Of a DNA stretch of 36,689 nt, positions 9,299-17,376 are shown piece after piece. Location of the stretch: NCBI GenBank assembly GCA_003565295.1, contig PXCO01000300.1, positions 1-36,689 on the forward strand, given 5' to 3'. How positions within the stretch are numbered: the first letter of the stretch is position 1; every line of letters begins with the position of its first letter. The notes beneath the pieces are model-generated. The model was not told the DNA's origin. It was given only the letters and a program-made list of their open reading frames with translations, and did no database searches. The position numbers were made by a program, and so were the translations under genes. Origin of the DNA: Cyclobacteriaceae bacterium. Lineage in GTDB: Bacteria; Bacteroidota; Bacteroidia; Cytophagales; Cyclobacteriaceae.

Positions 9299-9337
9299 CA
9301 CCCAATCCCGCAAAACTCTCTTTCGCGGAATTGGGTG
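9299..9337. repeat. Long inverted repeat (12 of 13 bp stem)
   Basis: CACCCAATCCCGC pairs with GCGGAATTGGGTG across a 13-base loop. The left-arm motif CCACCCAAT recurs at 9418, and ATTAATAGG follows both copies. There is no T tract, so this is not a simple terminator. Confidence 0.6.
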
Positions 9338-9484
9338 CAATAGGTATTAATAGGTCTGATGTATTCACGTTAAATGTTGGTGGCCCTGGGCCTGTTCGGA
9401 AAAAGTTGATGAACAAGCCACCCAATTTGATTAATAGGCTAAATAAACGAAAAGGTCTTTTCAATGTTCTTTGAGACAATTCAA

Positions 9485-9524
9485 CTAACCGGGGCGTGTG
9501 ACCGCCCCGGCAGCTGAATGTTAG
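9485..9524. repeat. GC-rich inverted repeat with outer CTAAC/GTTAG arms
   Basis: CCGGGGCG (9489-9496) pairs perfectly with CGCCCCGG (9503-9510) over loop TGTGAC. The outer CTAAC (9485-9489) and GTTAG (9520-9524) are also complementary, but share a base with the inner stem and leave the right side longer. The layout recalls integron attC-like folding, but it is shorter than known sites and no integrase is in view. Confidence 0.55.
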
Positions 9525-9829
9525 CAAAACCCAATATGTAACCTCATCAAACGATTAATCTACATAGCCATGTAATTGATCTACCGTCTAATGAACTCAA
9601 AGATAGAAATACCCCACTTACCCATGGTCCCCCATTTGTTTCTATTTGGGGTATCAAATGTTAACCCTATCATTAGCCCAAACCCAACACTTATGGAATT
9701 CGTTTTCTCAGCCTTTTATTTGGATTCATTGCCATTTGGCTAGTGACCGCGAAATATATCATCGCAACTATTTTATCAACATTAAAGCGTAATGGGTAAA
9801 TAAATAGAAAACGAGGAAGATGATGCCCC

Positions 9830-12800
9830 TTATCCCTCCACTTCGGCCTTGGAAACCTGGGATGGCAACTTTCCATATTCGGCCTTGAAGTGCTTGGAAA
9901 AATATTTGGTGTTGTTGTAGCCTACCTTGAAAGCAATTTCCGATACCGTCAGCTGGCTCCTTTGCAGCAGCTGCTTGGCATGTTCCAAGCGAATGGACCG
10001 TATAAAGGTCACCGGGCTTTTGCCGGTAAGGGAATGAATCTTTTTGTAAAAATGAACCCTACTCATCCCCAGCTCCCTGCTGAGCTGCTCCACGGTAAGA
10101 GAGGGGTTGTCGAGGTTTTGTTCTACAAGTCTTATGGCGTCCCTAATCAGTATGTCGTCCAGGGAAACAATCTCCTCCTCGCTGGCCTTTGCAGAAATCT
10201 TTTTCTGATAGAGTTGTTGAAGCTTGGCGCGTTCCTGAAGCAAATTGCTGATGCTTAGCTGTAGTAGGTCTAAACTAAAAGGCTTGGTGAGGTAAAGGTT
10301 ACAGCCAGAACCCAGGCCTTCCATCTGCTTTTCCTCTGAACTTCTTGCCGTGAGCAGAATCACCGGGATATGAGAAGTCTTGATATCTCCCTTTATGCGT
10401 TTACAAAGCTGAACCCCGTCCATGACTGGCATCATCAAATCCGAAATAACAAGATCAGGAATCAGCTTAACGGCCTTTTCCAGAGCTTCCTGCCCATCAA
10501 CAGCCGTGATAATGTGATAATTGGTCGCCAAGGACCGCCCTAGATAGAGTAAAAAGTCGGGGTTGTCGTCCACCACCAAAAGTGTAGGCAGACCTGCTTG
10601 CAAGTTTTTGTATTCTTCCTCCTCCTGATCTGTCCACAGATCCCCTTTGCGAGGCAGCTCCCAATCTGATACTTCAATGGGAAAAGTCAGTACAAAGGTG
10701 GAACCCTTTCCTTTTATACTTGAAACCTGGATGTCGCCACCGTGTAACTTGGCGAAATCCAATGAAAGGGATAGCCCTATACCCGTACCCGCATTTGCCA
10801 CACGCTTACTCTCCTTTCCCACGTAGTACCTTTCGAAAATCTTGGGCAAATCATTTTCGTCTATCCCTATCCCACTGTCTTTAACCTCCACTTCAAAGGT
10901 GCCCTTCTGAGCATTGCCATCACCCAGAGGAATGAACCTCGCCTTTACTTCAACTTCTCCCCCTGAAGGAGTAAATTTAAAGGCATTGGAAAGTAAGTTA
11001 AAAATAATTTTCTCCAGTTTATCCCCATCAAAGGAGGCTACCAAAAGTGATTCGGCACTTTTAAAATTCAACCCAATCCGCTTGTCGGAAGACAATGCCT
11101 TAAAGGCCTCTACCCTTTCTCTTAGAAACGCCACCAAGTCTCCATTGGAGGGAGAGAACTCTACCCCTTCTTTTTCAATGTTTTTGATGTCCAATAATTG
11201 GTCAACCAGATGTAGCAACCGTTTTGCATTGCGTTGTATGATGGATATTTTTTCCATATCCGCTTCAGAGTCATTGTTTTTCATTAGTTGCTCTGCTGGA
11301 GAAAGGATCAGACTGAGGGGGGTTCTGAACTCATGGCTAATATTCGTGAAAAATCGGGTCTTTAATTTATCCAACTCCTGAATTCTTCTGTTTTCCTTTT
11401 TCTCTTCCTCACGCCTAAGCTTTTCTTTTTCTTTGTCCAGAAACCATTTGACAATAAAAAGTGCAGCTGCAACTCCTACTAAGAAGTAAAACAGGTAGGC
11501 GAAGGGACTCTTCCAATAGGGTGCTGATATGCTGATGAAAAAAGCATGTTTCTCTTCAGACCATTGCCCATCCCCATTGGTGGCTCTTACCAATAACTGA
11601 TATGTCCCCGGGTCCAAATTGGTATAGGTTACCGAAAAGGGAGGTTTTTCGATCGTAGTCCAATCTTCGTTAAACCCCACCAACTTATATTGGAACTGTG
11701 TCTTTTCCGGGTTAAGGAAATTTAAAGAGGAGAAAGCGATGGAAAATATATTTTCGAAGTGCTTTAACTCCACCCCCTTGGTGTTCTGAACAGGAGCATT
11801 AAGTAATACACGTCCATTTACATTCTCATTTACGGCCACTGTTTTGTTAAAAAGCTGAAAATCTGTAAAAACCACTTTGGGAGATTCATTCCTAAACCTG
11901 AAATCATCCATTTTAAACCGATTAAAACCATTGCCCCCCCCAAATAAAAAATGGCCATCCTTGGTTTTTAGCGCTGAATTCAGACTAAACGCCAGCCCTT
12001 GTAAACCATCCCCCAAATTAAACTGCCTGAAGGCCAATGAAAAGGGGAATTCATTTCGATCCACTTCTATATAGCCAAGGCCATGTTGAGAACCTACCCA
12101 AAGGTGACCTGAATCATCCTCAAGGATAGAAACAATGTAACTGGAAGGCAATCCGTCCGACTTAGAAAAGGACAAAAACCGCTCCTCGCCTTCATCAAAA
12201 AGGTTCAACCCCTTTGTGGTACTTACCCAAATAATTCCGGACGCATCCCTATGGATATCTGTAATTTGGCTTCCGGAAAGCCCCATGCTCCCCCCTGGGT
12301 AATATTTGTGATAGCCCTTTTCCAAATTGATGATATCGATACCGTCCCCTCCACCTACCCAAATATTGCCATACTTGTCCTCCTCCAATGCCACTACATA
12401 ACTGTTATTGGAAGGGAATTTCTCATCATCAACATGGAAATGGGTAAAAACACCTTCCCCCTTGTTAAAGAGATGTAGGCCTTCATTGAGGGTTCCTAGC
12501 CAAATTCGATTTTTGCTGTCCACAAATACACTCCAAACATTCACGTCCCTTAACCCATTGGGGTGGTTAAGGTTGGGCAGGTAACTTTTGAATGTCTCAC
12601 CATCATAACGGTATAGCCCTTGTTGATAGGTACCCATCCAAAGTACCCCCTCTTGGTCCATGGCCATGTCCACAATCACTTCTGCTGAGGATTTTCCCTC
12701 TGCATCTATAACTTTCGAGTACTTGTCGCTACCTCTTTCCCAATAATATAATCCTGCACCGTTAGTCCCTATGTACACATTTCCATGCTGATCTTCAAGA

Positions 12801-13939
12801 AATGAATTGATGTCATTATGGGGAAGACTAGGTCCTATTTCCCTTTCATGATGAACAAACCTTGCCATGTTTCTATGATAAAGGTTGATGCCATTCTTAA
12901 AAGTACCCACCCATACTGTGCCTATTTCATCCTGATAAAGGGTATATATGGCATTATGTGACAGGGATTTGGGGTCAGCCGGATCATGCATGAGGAACGA
13001 CACATCCCCACTATGCTTATCAATAATGTTAATCCCGCCATGGTCAGTTCCCAGCCATATCTGTCCTTTATCATACTCAAGGATACATTTCACCAACCCA
13101 TTGTTTAATTTGGCATCAACTCCAGTGGCAGTATAATGCGTAACCTCTCCAGAAACCCTTTCTATCATAAAAGCACCTTTGGTAAGGAAAGGGCAATAAA
13201 CCCACCCATCACCATCACCATCTATAAACAATGAAAACTGATAACTTATCCCAGATTCTAAATAGTGCTCTATACTGAATTGGCGCTTTATCCTGAATTC
13301 CTTTGGATCAAAAATATCAATAATACCGTTTTCATAAACCACCCACATATCTCCAGATACCGACTCCATTACAGCAGAGGCCATGTTGTTACTCAATCCA
13401 CCTCCCCCCCTGCCACCTCCTTGATAAAGGTGGACGGAGTTTTTCAAAGCTGGGTCGTAAACGCTGATCCCTTCATGGGGATGTATAAACCAAAATCTGC
13501 CCTCAGCATCCTTGCTTATCGATCTGACTCTTGGGCTTTTTAATTGGTAACGGCGGGCAATTTCTGTCATGTTCCTGCAAAAAATTTCTCCCCCCCTCAG
13601 GTATACATTATGCACCAGTCCGGAATTTCTAATCCAAATATTCCCCTCCGGACCTTCGAAAATATCCTCAATGTAATTTTTGGATAGAGAGGTGGTATCG
13701 AATTCCTGGTTCTCGAATTGCCTTATAGTAGTCCCATCATACCTGTTCAATCCATGGGCTGTACCGAACCACATGAAACCATCTTCATCTTTCAAAATAG
13801 AGGAAACACTTTCATTGGAAAGCCCCTTCTCCATTCCAAATGACCTGAACCGAATCGCCTCTGAATCTTGACCATAACCATTTATGGAAGAGGCAAAGCA
13901 TATAACGAATAGAAGTATGTAGCTTATCCCTTTTTTCAA
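9830..13939 (-). CDS. Hybrid two-component sensor-regulator (propeller / His kinase / receiver / AraC)
   Basis: This 1369-residue one-piece sensory system is of the type that controls glycan-use genes in Bacteroidota. In order: a signal peptide (1-24); about 14 Reg_prop blades forming two beta-propellers in the periplasm (about 30-730, for example 'DEDGFMWFGTAHGLNRYDG'); a Y_Y_Y domain (about 740-805); one transmembrane helix (about 812-832); HisKA with phospho-acceptor His869 (SHEFRTPLS); HATPase with 'GTGIGLSLSL' near 1052; a receiver with phospho-acceptor Asp1167 (ISDLMMPVMDG); and a C-terminal AraC HTH ('LSRELGMSRVHFYKKIHSLT', 'VSEIAFKVGYNNTKYFSKHF'). The start is TTG 13939: an in-frame TAA lies five codons upstream, no ATG lies between, and the signal peptide begins exactly there. 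It lies 75 bases downstream of the FucP-type gene on the same strand, so it probably senses a sugar handled by those genes. All key residues are intact. Confidence 0.96.
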   Translation of the reverse strand: MKKGISYILLFVICFASSINGYGQDSEAIRFRSFGMEKGLSNESVSSILKDEDGFMWFGTAHGLNRYDGTTIRQFENQEFDTTSLSKNYIEDIFEGPEGNIWIRNSGLVHNVYLRGGEIFCRNMTEIARRYQLKSPRVRSISKDAEGRFWFIHPHEGISVYDPALKNSVHLYQGGGRGGGGLSNNMASAVMESVSGDMWVVYENGIIDIFDPKEFRIKRQFSIEHYLESGISYQFSLFIDGDGDGWVYCPFLTKGAFMIERVSGEVTHYTATGVDAKLNNGLVKCILEYDKGQIWLGTDHGGINIIDKHSGDVSFLMHDPADPKSLSHNAIYTLYQDEIGTVWVGTFKNGINLYHRNMARFVHHEREIGPSLPHNDINSFLEDQHGNVYIGTNGAGLYYWERGSDKYSKVIDAEGKSSAEVIVDMAMDQEGVLWMGTYQQGLYRYDGETFKSYLPNLNHPNGLRDVNVWSVFVDSKNRIWLGTLNEGLHLFNKGEGVFTHFHVDDEKFPSNNSYVVALEEDKYGNIWVGGGDGIDIINLEKGYHKYYPGGSMGLSGSQITDIHRDASGIIWVSTTKGLNLFDEGEERFLSFSKSDGLPSSYIVSILEDDSGHLWVGSQHGLGYIEVDRNEFPFSLAFRQFNLGDGLQGLAFSLNSALKTKDGHFLFGGGNGFNRFKMDDFRFRNESPKVVFTDFQLFNKTVAVNENVNGRVLLNAPVQNTKGVELKHFENIFSIAFSSLNFLNPEKTQFQYKLVGFNEDWTTIEKPPFSVTYTNLDPGTYQLLVRATNGDGQWSEEKHAFFISISAPYWKSPFAYLFYFLVGVAAALFIVKWFLDKEKEKLRREEEKKENRRIQELDKLKTRFFTNISHEFRTPLSLILSPAEQLMKNNDSEADMEKISIIQRNAKRLLHLVDQLLDIKNIEKEGVEFSPSNGDLVAFLRERVEAFKALSSDKRIGLNFKSAESLLVASFDGDKLEKIIFNLLSNAFKFTPSGGEVEVKARFIPLGDGNAQKGTFEVEVKDSGIGIDENDLPKIFERYYVGKESKRVANAGTGIGLSLSLDFAKLHGGDIQVSSIKGKGSTFVLTFPIEVSDWELPRKGDLWTDQEEEEYKNLQAGLPTLLVVDDNPDFLLYLGRSLATNYHIITAVDGQEALEKAVKLIPDLVISDLMMPVMDGVQLCKRIKGDIKTSHIPVILLTARSSEEKQMEGLGSGCNLYLTKPFSLDLLQLSISNLLQERAKLQQLYQKKISAKASEEEIVSLDDILIRDAIRLVEQNLDNPSLTVEQLSRELGMSRVHFYKKIHSLTGKSPVTFIRSIRLEHAKQLLQRSQLTVSEIAFKVGYNNTKYFSKHFKAEYGKLPSQVSKAEVEG

Positions 13940-14014
13940 CGCTTCCCTGGCTTGTTACCTAACACTTGTTGCTTCTTCAACACATCTCCTTATTCTTGGT
14001 TATCACCGTTAGAA

Positions 14015-15322
14015 TTATACCATCTTTTCTTCGGGATGTTTTACCTTAGGCTTAGCATAGGCATGATTTAAGCCGAAATACATCACCACGAGAAAACAGA
14101 CCAAAGGTACTATATACGACATACCTATACTTCCACTGATATCGGATACCTGTCCTTGAGCTGCGGTTAATAAAGCCCCACCCAAGATGGCCATGATCAA
14201 TCCAGACCCCCCCAATTTTGTGTCTTTGCCCAGTCCTTCTGCTGCCAGCCCATAAATAGTAGGAAACATCAGTGACATGCATACTGATATCAATACAAGT
14301 GCAATTACCCCTGTCATCCCACTGCTATAAATCACCACCAGACAACACAAGGTAGCTATCAATGAGGAAATTGCCAAAAGAAGGGAGGGCTTCACATATT
14401 TCATCAAGGCTGTAAACCCAAATCTACTGCCGGCAAATAGGATCAACGACAATAAGTAATAGTCTGATGCATCACTTTCATTCAAATTAAGCTCCACCAT
14501 CACATACCTGATGGTGAAAGACCACACGCCAATTTGAGCACCCACATAGAAAAACTGAGCCATTACCCCCAATGCATAGTTCCTGTTCTTGAACAATCGC
14601 CTAAACCCGGATCTTATGCCGTCTGATTCCACGGTCTCTGAGGCCACTGGCATACGTACCGCCTTGATGACAAACCAGACCAGCACTAGAAATAAGGCCA
14701 CCCCTACGTAGGTGTTCATCACATTAGATAGTTCTTCTGCCTGTATGGCCTTTAGTGCCTCGGGATCCATACTTGTACGGTCCTCTGCTTCTGCCATGTT
14801 TAATTTGGATAGGATAAATACCTTACTCAAAAACACCCCTATGATGGAACCAATGGGATTAAAGGACTGCGCCAGATTAAGTCGTTGAGTTGCAGTTTCA
14901 GGTGGGCCGATAACTAATATATAGGGGTTGGCGGAAGTTTCCAGAATAGATAGTCCCCCTGCAAGGACATAAAGAGCAAAAAGAAAAAAACCGTATGACA
15001 TGGCCATGCTGGCGGGATAAAATAGGAGTGAGCCAATGGCGAAAAGCCCCAATCCAAGTAAGATCCCCGACTTATACGAATACTTCCTGATAAACAAGGC
15101 GGCAGGCAAAGCCAGACAAAAATAGGAACCATAAAACGCCAACTGAATCCATGAGGTCTGAAAATCGGTCATACTCATGATGCGCTTGAATGCGGCCAGC
15201 AAGGTGTCCGTCATATTATGGGCAACCCCCCAAAGCATAAACAGGGAAGTGAGCAACAAAAAAGGCCAAAAATCCTTCTTGGCAATAAGCGCATGCTTTT
15301 TCTTTATTTGGGCTTGAGACAT
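14015..15322 (-). CDS. fucP: FucP-type sugar:H+ symporter (MFS)
   Basis: The 435-residue, 12-helix inner-membrane permease is of the FHS family. It aligns by eye with E. coli L-fucose permease: 'LFMLWGVAHNMTD' with Asp39 (the equivalent of FucP Asp46), 'LETSANPYILVIG' with Glu128 (FucP Glu135) and 'QRLNLAQSFNPIGSIIG' just after. These two acids are the proton and sugar residues of FucP. It should bring L-fucose or a related hexose or deoxyhexose in with a proton. Some family members take glucose or galactose, so the sugar is not certain. It starts 19 bases after the aldo/keto reductase gene and the two probably share a transcript; the hybrid sensor follows. No fucose isomerase or kinase is visible. 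Confidence 0.87.
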   Translation of the reverse strand: MSQAQIKKKHALIAKKDFWPFLLLTSLFMLWGVAHNMTDTLLAAFKRIMSMTDFQTSWIQLAFYGSYFCLALPAALFIRKYSYKSGILLGLGLFAIGSLLFYPASMAMSYGFFLFALYVLAGGLSILETSANPYILVIGPPETATQRLNLAQSFNPIGSIIGVFLSKVFILSKLNMAEAEDRTSMDPEALKAIQAEELSNVMNTYVGVALFLVLVWFVIKAVRMPVASETVESDGIRSGFRRLFKNRNYALGVMAQFFYVGAQIGVWSFTIRYVMVELNLNESDASDYYLLSLILFAGSRFGFTALMKYVKPSLLLAISSLIATLCCLVVIYSSGMTGVIALVLISVCMSLMFPTIYGLAAEGLGKDTKLGGSGLIMAILGGALLTAAQGQVSDISGSIGMSYIVPLVCFLVVMYFGLNHAYAKPKVKHPEEKMV

Positions 15323-15341
15323 GGGTTTATAGCATTGTAAA

Positions 15342-16376
15342 TTATATAAAGCTTAATTCATCCAATAATTTTTTATTTTTCATTTCCTCCCAAAATTCTC
15401 CGGCAACCGGTTCTTGGGCGGCATTAAAATTCTCCTTTGCCCTCTGAGGATCCACTGTGCTCAAAGCCACCGCATTTACACCGGGTACCTTCAAGGCAAA
15501 CTGTACACATGCATGAGCAGGGCTTACCTGAAACTGCCTGCAAACATCATAAAAAGAATCCCTCCAGTCCAATTTTTCCCGGTCTTTTGGATGAGTGGGG
15601 GATAAGGGCTTATAGTTGAACAAATCACCGCCCACCAAGAAGCCCCCTTGAAATACCGCCGCATCTATTACGCCTACCCCATCTTGAGATAGCCGACGTA
15701 CAAAGTCCAAAAGTTCATTAGGGTGGGAATAAATGGTAAGGCTGTTGGCGATCATTACCCAATCCAACTTCACGTGTTGATAGATCTCGGGGATCACTCT
15801 CCAGTTTTTGGCACCCACTCCCACACCGGCCACCTTACCTTCCATCTTTAATTGGGCAAGTGCCTGATAGGCACCGATAATATCATCAAAACGTTTAGCC
15901 TTTTCCCTACTGGTTTTTGCCGCATCCAGGTATTCATCCGGATCATGCACAGAAACCAATTGTGGAATATAGTGCTGGAGTAAGTCATTGCCCTCTTGAA
16001 AGCACTCCATAATGCCACTATAACTGATTACCTGTTTTGCATCGTGTTTGATTCCCTTCCAAATCCCCGGTTCAAAGGTGGGCTCATCCCCCAGTAGTGG
16101 ACTTCTGACCCAACCCAGTTTGTTACTGATCACCACCTGAGAGGGATCCACTTGTAAGCGATGAAGGCAATCGCCAATCACCTCAAGGGCAAGTCCCGCT
16201 CCATATTTCCCCGCAGTATCAAATACAGTATAAGGCTGGGTCAGGTTTACGCAGGTCCTGATGGTTGCCAGCTTATCCTCAAATGGCATTTCTCTGTAAA
16301 GGTTGCCCAGGTCACTGCTTCCAAACACTACCTTGGGCATGGAAAGGCCGGTATTGCCAAAAGGGCTTATATCCAT
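15342..16376 (-). CDS. Aldo/keto reductase, possibly L-fucose (D-threo-aldose) 1-dehydrogenase type
   Basis: The 344-residue cytoplasmic TIM-barrel oxidoreductase uses NAD(P). The full catalytic tetrad is visible: Asp53 and Tyr58 (FDTAGKYG), Lys86 (VVISNKLGW) and His144 (LVSVHDPDEY). The opening 'FGSSDLGNLYREMPFEDK' resembles the AKR subgroup that includes L-fucose and D-threo-aldose 1-dehydrogenases, which oxidise the free sugar to a lactone. Being 19 bases from a FucP-type permease supports this role: uptake followed by non-phosphorylative oxidation. The later enzymes (lactonase, dehydratase, aldolase) are not in this window. A general aldehyde reductase is the main alternative. The start is ATG 16376, 39 bases after the N-acyltransferase gene. 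Confidence 0.82.
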   Translation of the reverse strand: MDISPFGNTGLSMPKVVFGSSDLGNLYREMPFEDKLATIRTCVNLTQPYTVFDTAGKYGAGLALEVIGDCLHRLQVDPSQVVISNKLGWVRSPLLGDEPTFEPGIWKGIKHDAKQVISYSGIMECFQEGNDLLQHYIPQLVSVHDPDEYLDAAKTSREKAKRFDDIIGAYQALAQLKMEGKVAGVGVGAKNWRVIPEIYQHVKLDWVMIANSLTIYSHPNELLDFVRRLSQDGVGVIDAAVFQGGFLVGGDLFNYKPLSPTHPKDREKLDWRDSFYDVCRQFQVSPAHACVQFALKVPGVNAVALSTVDPQRAKENFNAAQEPVAGEFWEEMKNKKLLDELSFI

Positions 16377-16415
16377 TGGGTAAAAAGATTTATATGTTGG
16401 GTATGGCAGGTCATT

Positions 16416-17369
16416 TTATTTTGTGGGATGTCCAAAATGCCTGTCTCTTTCAAAAGTTTCTATGTGCCTGTGCTTTTTGGTCTCATAAATATCGGCAATG
16501 GTAATAAGAATGCCAGTTTCTTCCACTGCGCCGAATTCATAATTCATTGCGGTGCCAAAAGTCTTCATTGTCGAGGAAAGGTTCATATAAGTATTGATGA
16601 GTGGGGGGATATTTTCACCTAGAGATCTTATTTTAGTGTTAAGCAACTTATATCCTTCCTTATAAGATACTCCTTCGAATATCCCATTAATATCATCTAA
16701 ATCCCCTTTATAGCCTACAGGTTCTAAGGGGGTAATAAGACTTTCTTTGTCGGGAAAATAATGATGCATAAAATATAGTAACAAGTCCCTTGCCTTTAAA
16801 TTGTAATGAGGGTACATGGTGACTTTTCCAAAGAGGTACTTCACGTCTGGATTAGTCACCACCACTGCTCCCAGCCCATCCCAGAGGTTGTCCAGCGAAA
16901 AAATCCCTTTCCGGTTATCGATACTGGGTTGATACCTGGGCTGTACAAAGGATCGGCCTAATTCGATAGTGTAGGGAAGGTAATGCTGTATGAATTTTTT
17001 GGAAAAATTAAAAAGATGGGCAGTGGACAAGTTGACCTGACCCTGTTCGTTTACCCCCGCATCGGAACATTTGATCAACCTGTATCCGGCAATGATTTCT
17101 TCATCCTCCGGGTTCCAGGCAATCAATTGTTCATAACAGGTTTCACAGGTGTCGTTTTCATCGATATCCAAAGGAAGTCCTGTTCCCCCTCCAGCTGCCC
17201 TGAAAGAAACTTCCCTGAGTCTTCCGATTTCTCTGAGCACATTCGGGGCATTATGGTGATTCACCAAGTATATCTCGTTAGCGCCATTGTTTACGTACCG
17301 CAAAAACCGCTCTTTGGTCAATTCCTCCTTTATTATCTTCCTGTCTATCGGTGCTATGATCTCTTGCAT
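16416..17369 (-). CDS. GNAT/hemolysin-like N-acyltransferase (GlsB/OlsB type)
   Basis: This cytoplasmic acyl-transferring enzyme belongs to the 'putative hemolysin' GNAT family. Its signature is 'LREVSFRAAGGGTGLPLDID', followed by 'QLIAWNPEDEEIIAGYRLIK'. OlsB in proteobacteria and GlsB in Bacteroides use acyl-ACP to N-acylate ornithine or glycine with a 3-hydroxy fatty acid, the first step to ornithine or glycine lipids. The chosen start is ATG 17369: it gives 317 residues and leaves a 7-base gap after the upstream acyltransferase gene with a GGGAC just before it. The frame extends upstream to 17453, but that part overlaps the neighbour and lacks family resemblance. The next gene upstream is a PlsC-like O-acyltransferase, the expected second enzyme. 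Which amino acid is used cannot be told. Confidence 0.8.
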   Translation of the reverse strand: MQEIIAPIDRKIIKEELTKERFLRYVNNGANEIYLVNHHNAPNVLREIGRLREVSFRAAGGGTGLPLDIDENDTCETCYEQLIAWNPEDEEIIAGYRLIKCSDAGVNEQGQVNLSTAHLFNFSKKFIQHYLPYTIELGRSFVQPRYQPSIDNRKGIFSLDNLWDGLGAVVVTNPDVKYLFGKVTMYPHYNLKARDLLLYFMHHYFPDKESLITPLEPVGYKGDLDDINGIFEGVSYKEGYKLLNTKIRSLGENIPPLINTYMNLSSTMKTFGTAMNYEFGAVEETGILITIADIYETKKHRHIETFERDRHFGHPTK

Positions 17370-17376
17370 GAGTCCC

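Larger units (their letters stand above)
8983..9829. other. Gene-free stretch with several strong palindromes
   Basis: About 850 bases contain no convincing gene. Contents in order: a C5/G5 hairpin (9017-9047); a perfect 14-bp palindrome GATAAAATTTTATC (9151-9164); a 12-of-13-bp stem (9299-9311 with 9325-9337); direct repeats of ATTAATAGG (9346 and 9430); a GC-rich 8-bp stem (9489-9496 with 9503-9510); and an 8-bp stem (9609-9616 with 9647-9654). A 33-codon hydrophobic frame (9698-9799) lacks a normal start codon. An 84-codon minus-strand frame (9273-9527) exists only because it spans the palindromes, and looks spurious. Possible explanations are non-coding RNA, repeat-element remnants or mRNA-end structures of the sensor gene. 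Confidence 0.55.

Noticed and set aside
9273-9527. 84-codon minus-strand open frame in the gene-free stretch
   Set aside because: It runs through both palindromes, shows no family resemblance and has no plausible ribosome site or partner; most likely a by-product of the inverted repeats.
10914-11381. 155-codon plus-strand frame opposite the sensor kinase domain
   Set aside because: It is antisense to well-conserved HisKA/HATPase coding sequence and has no family features.
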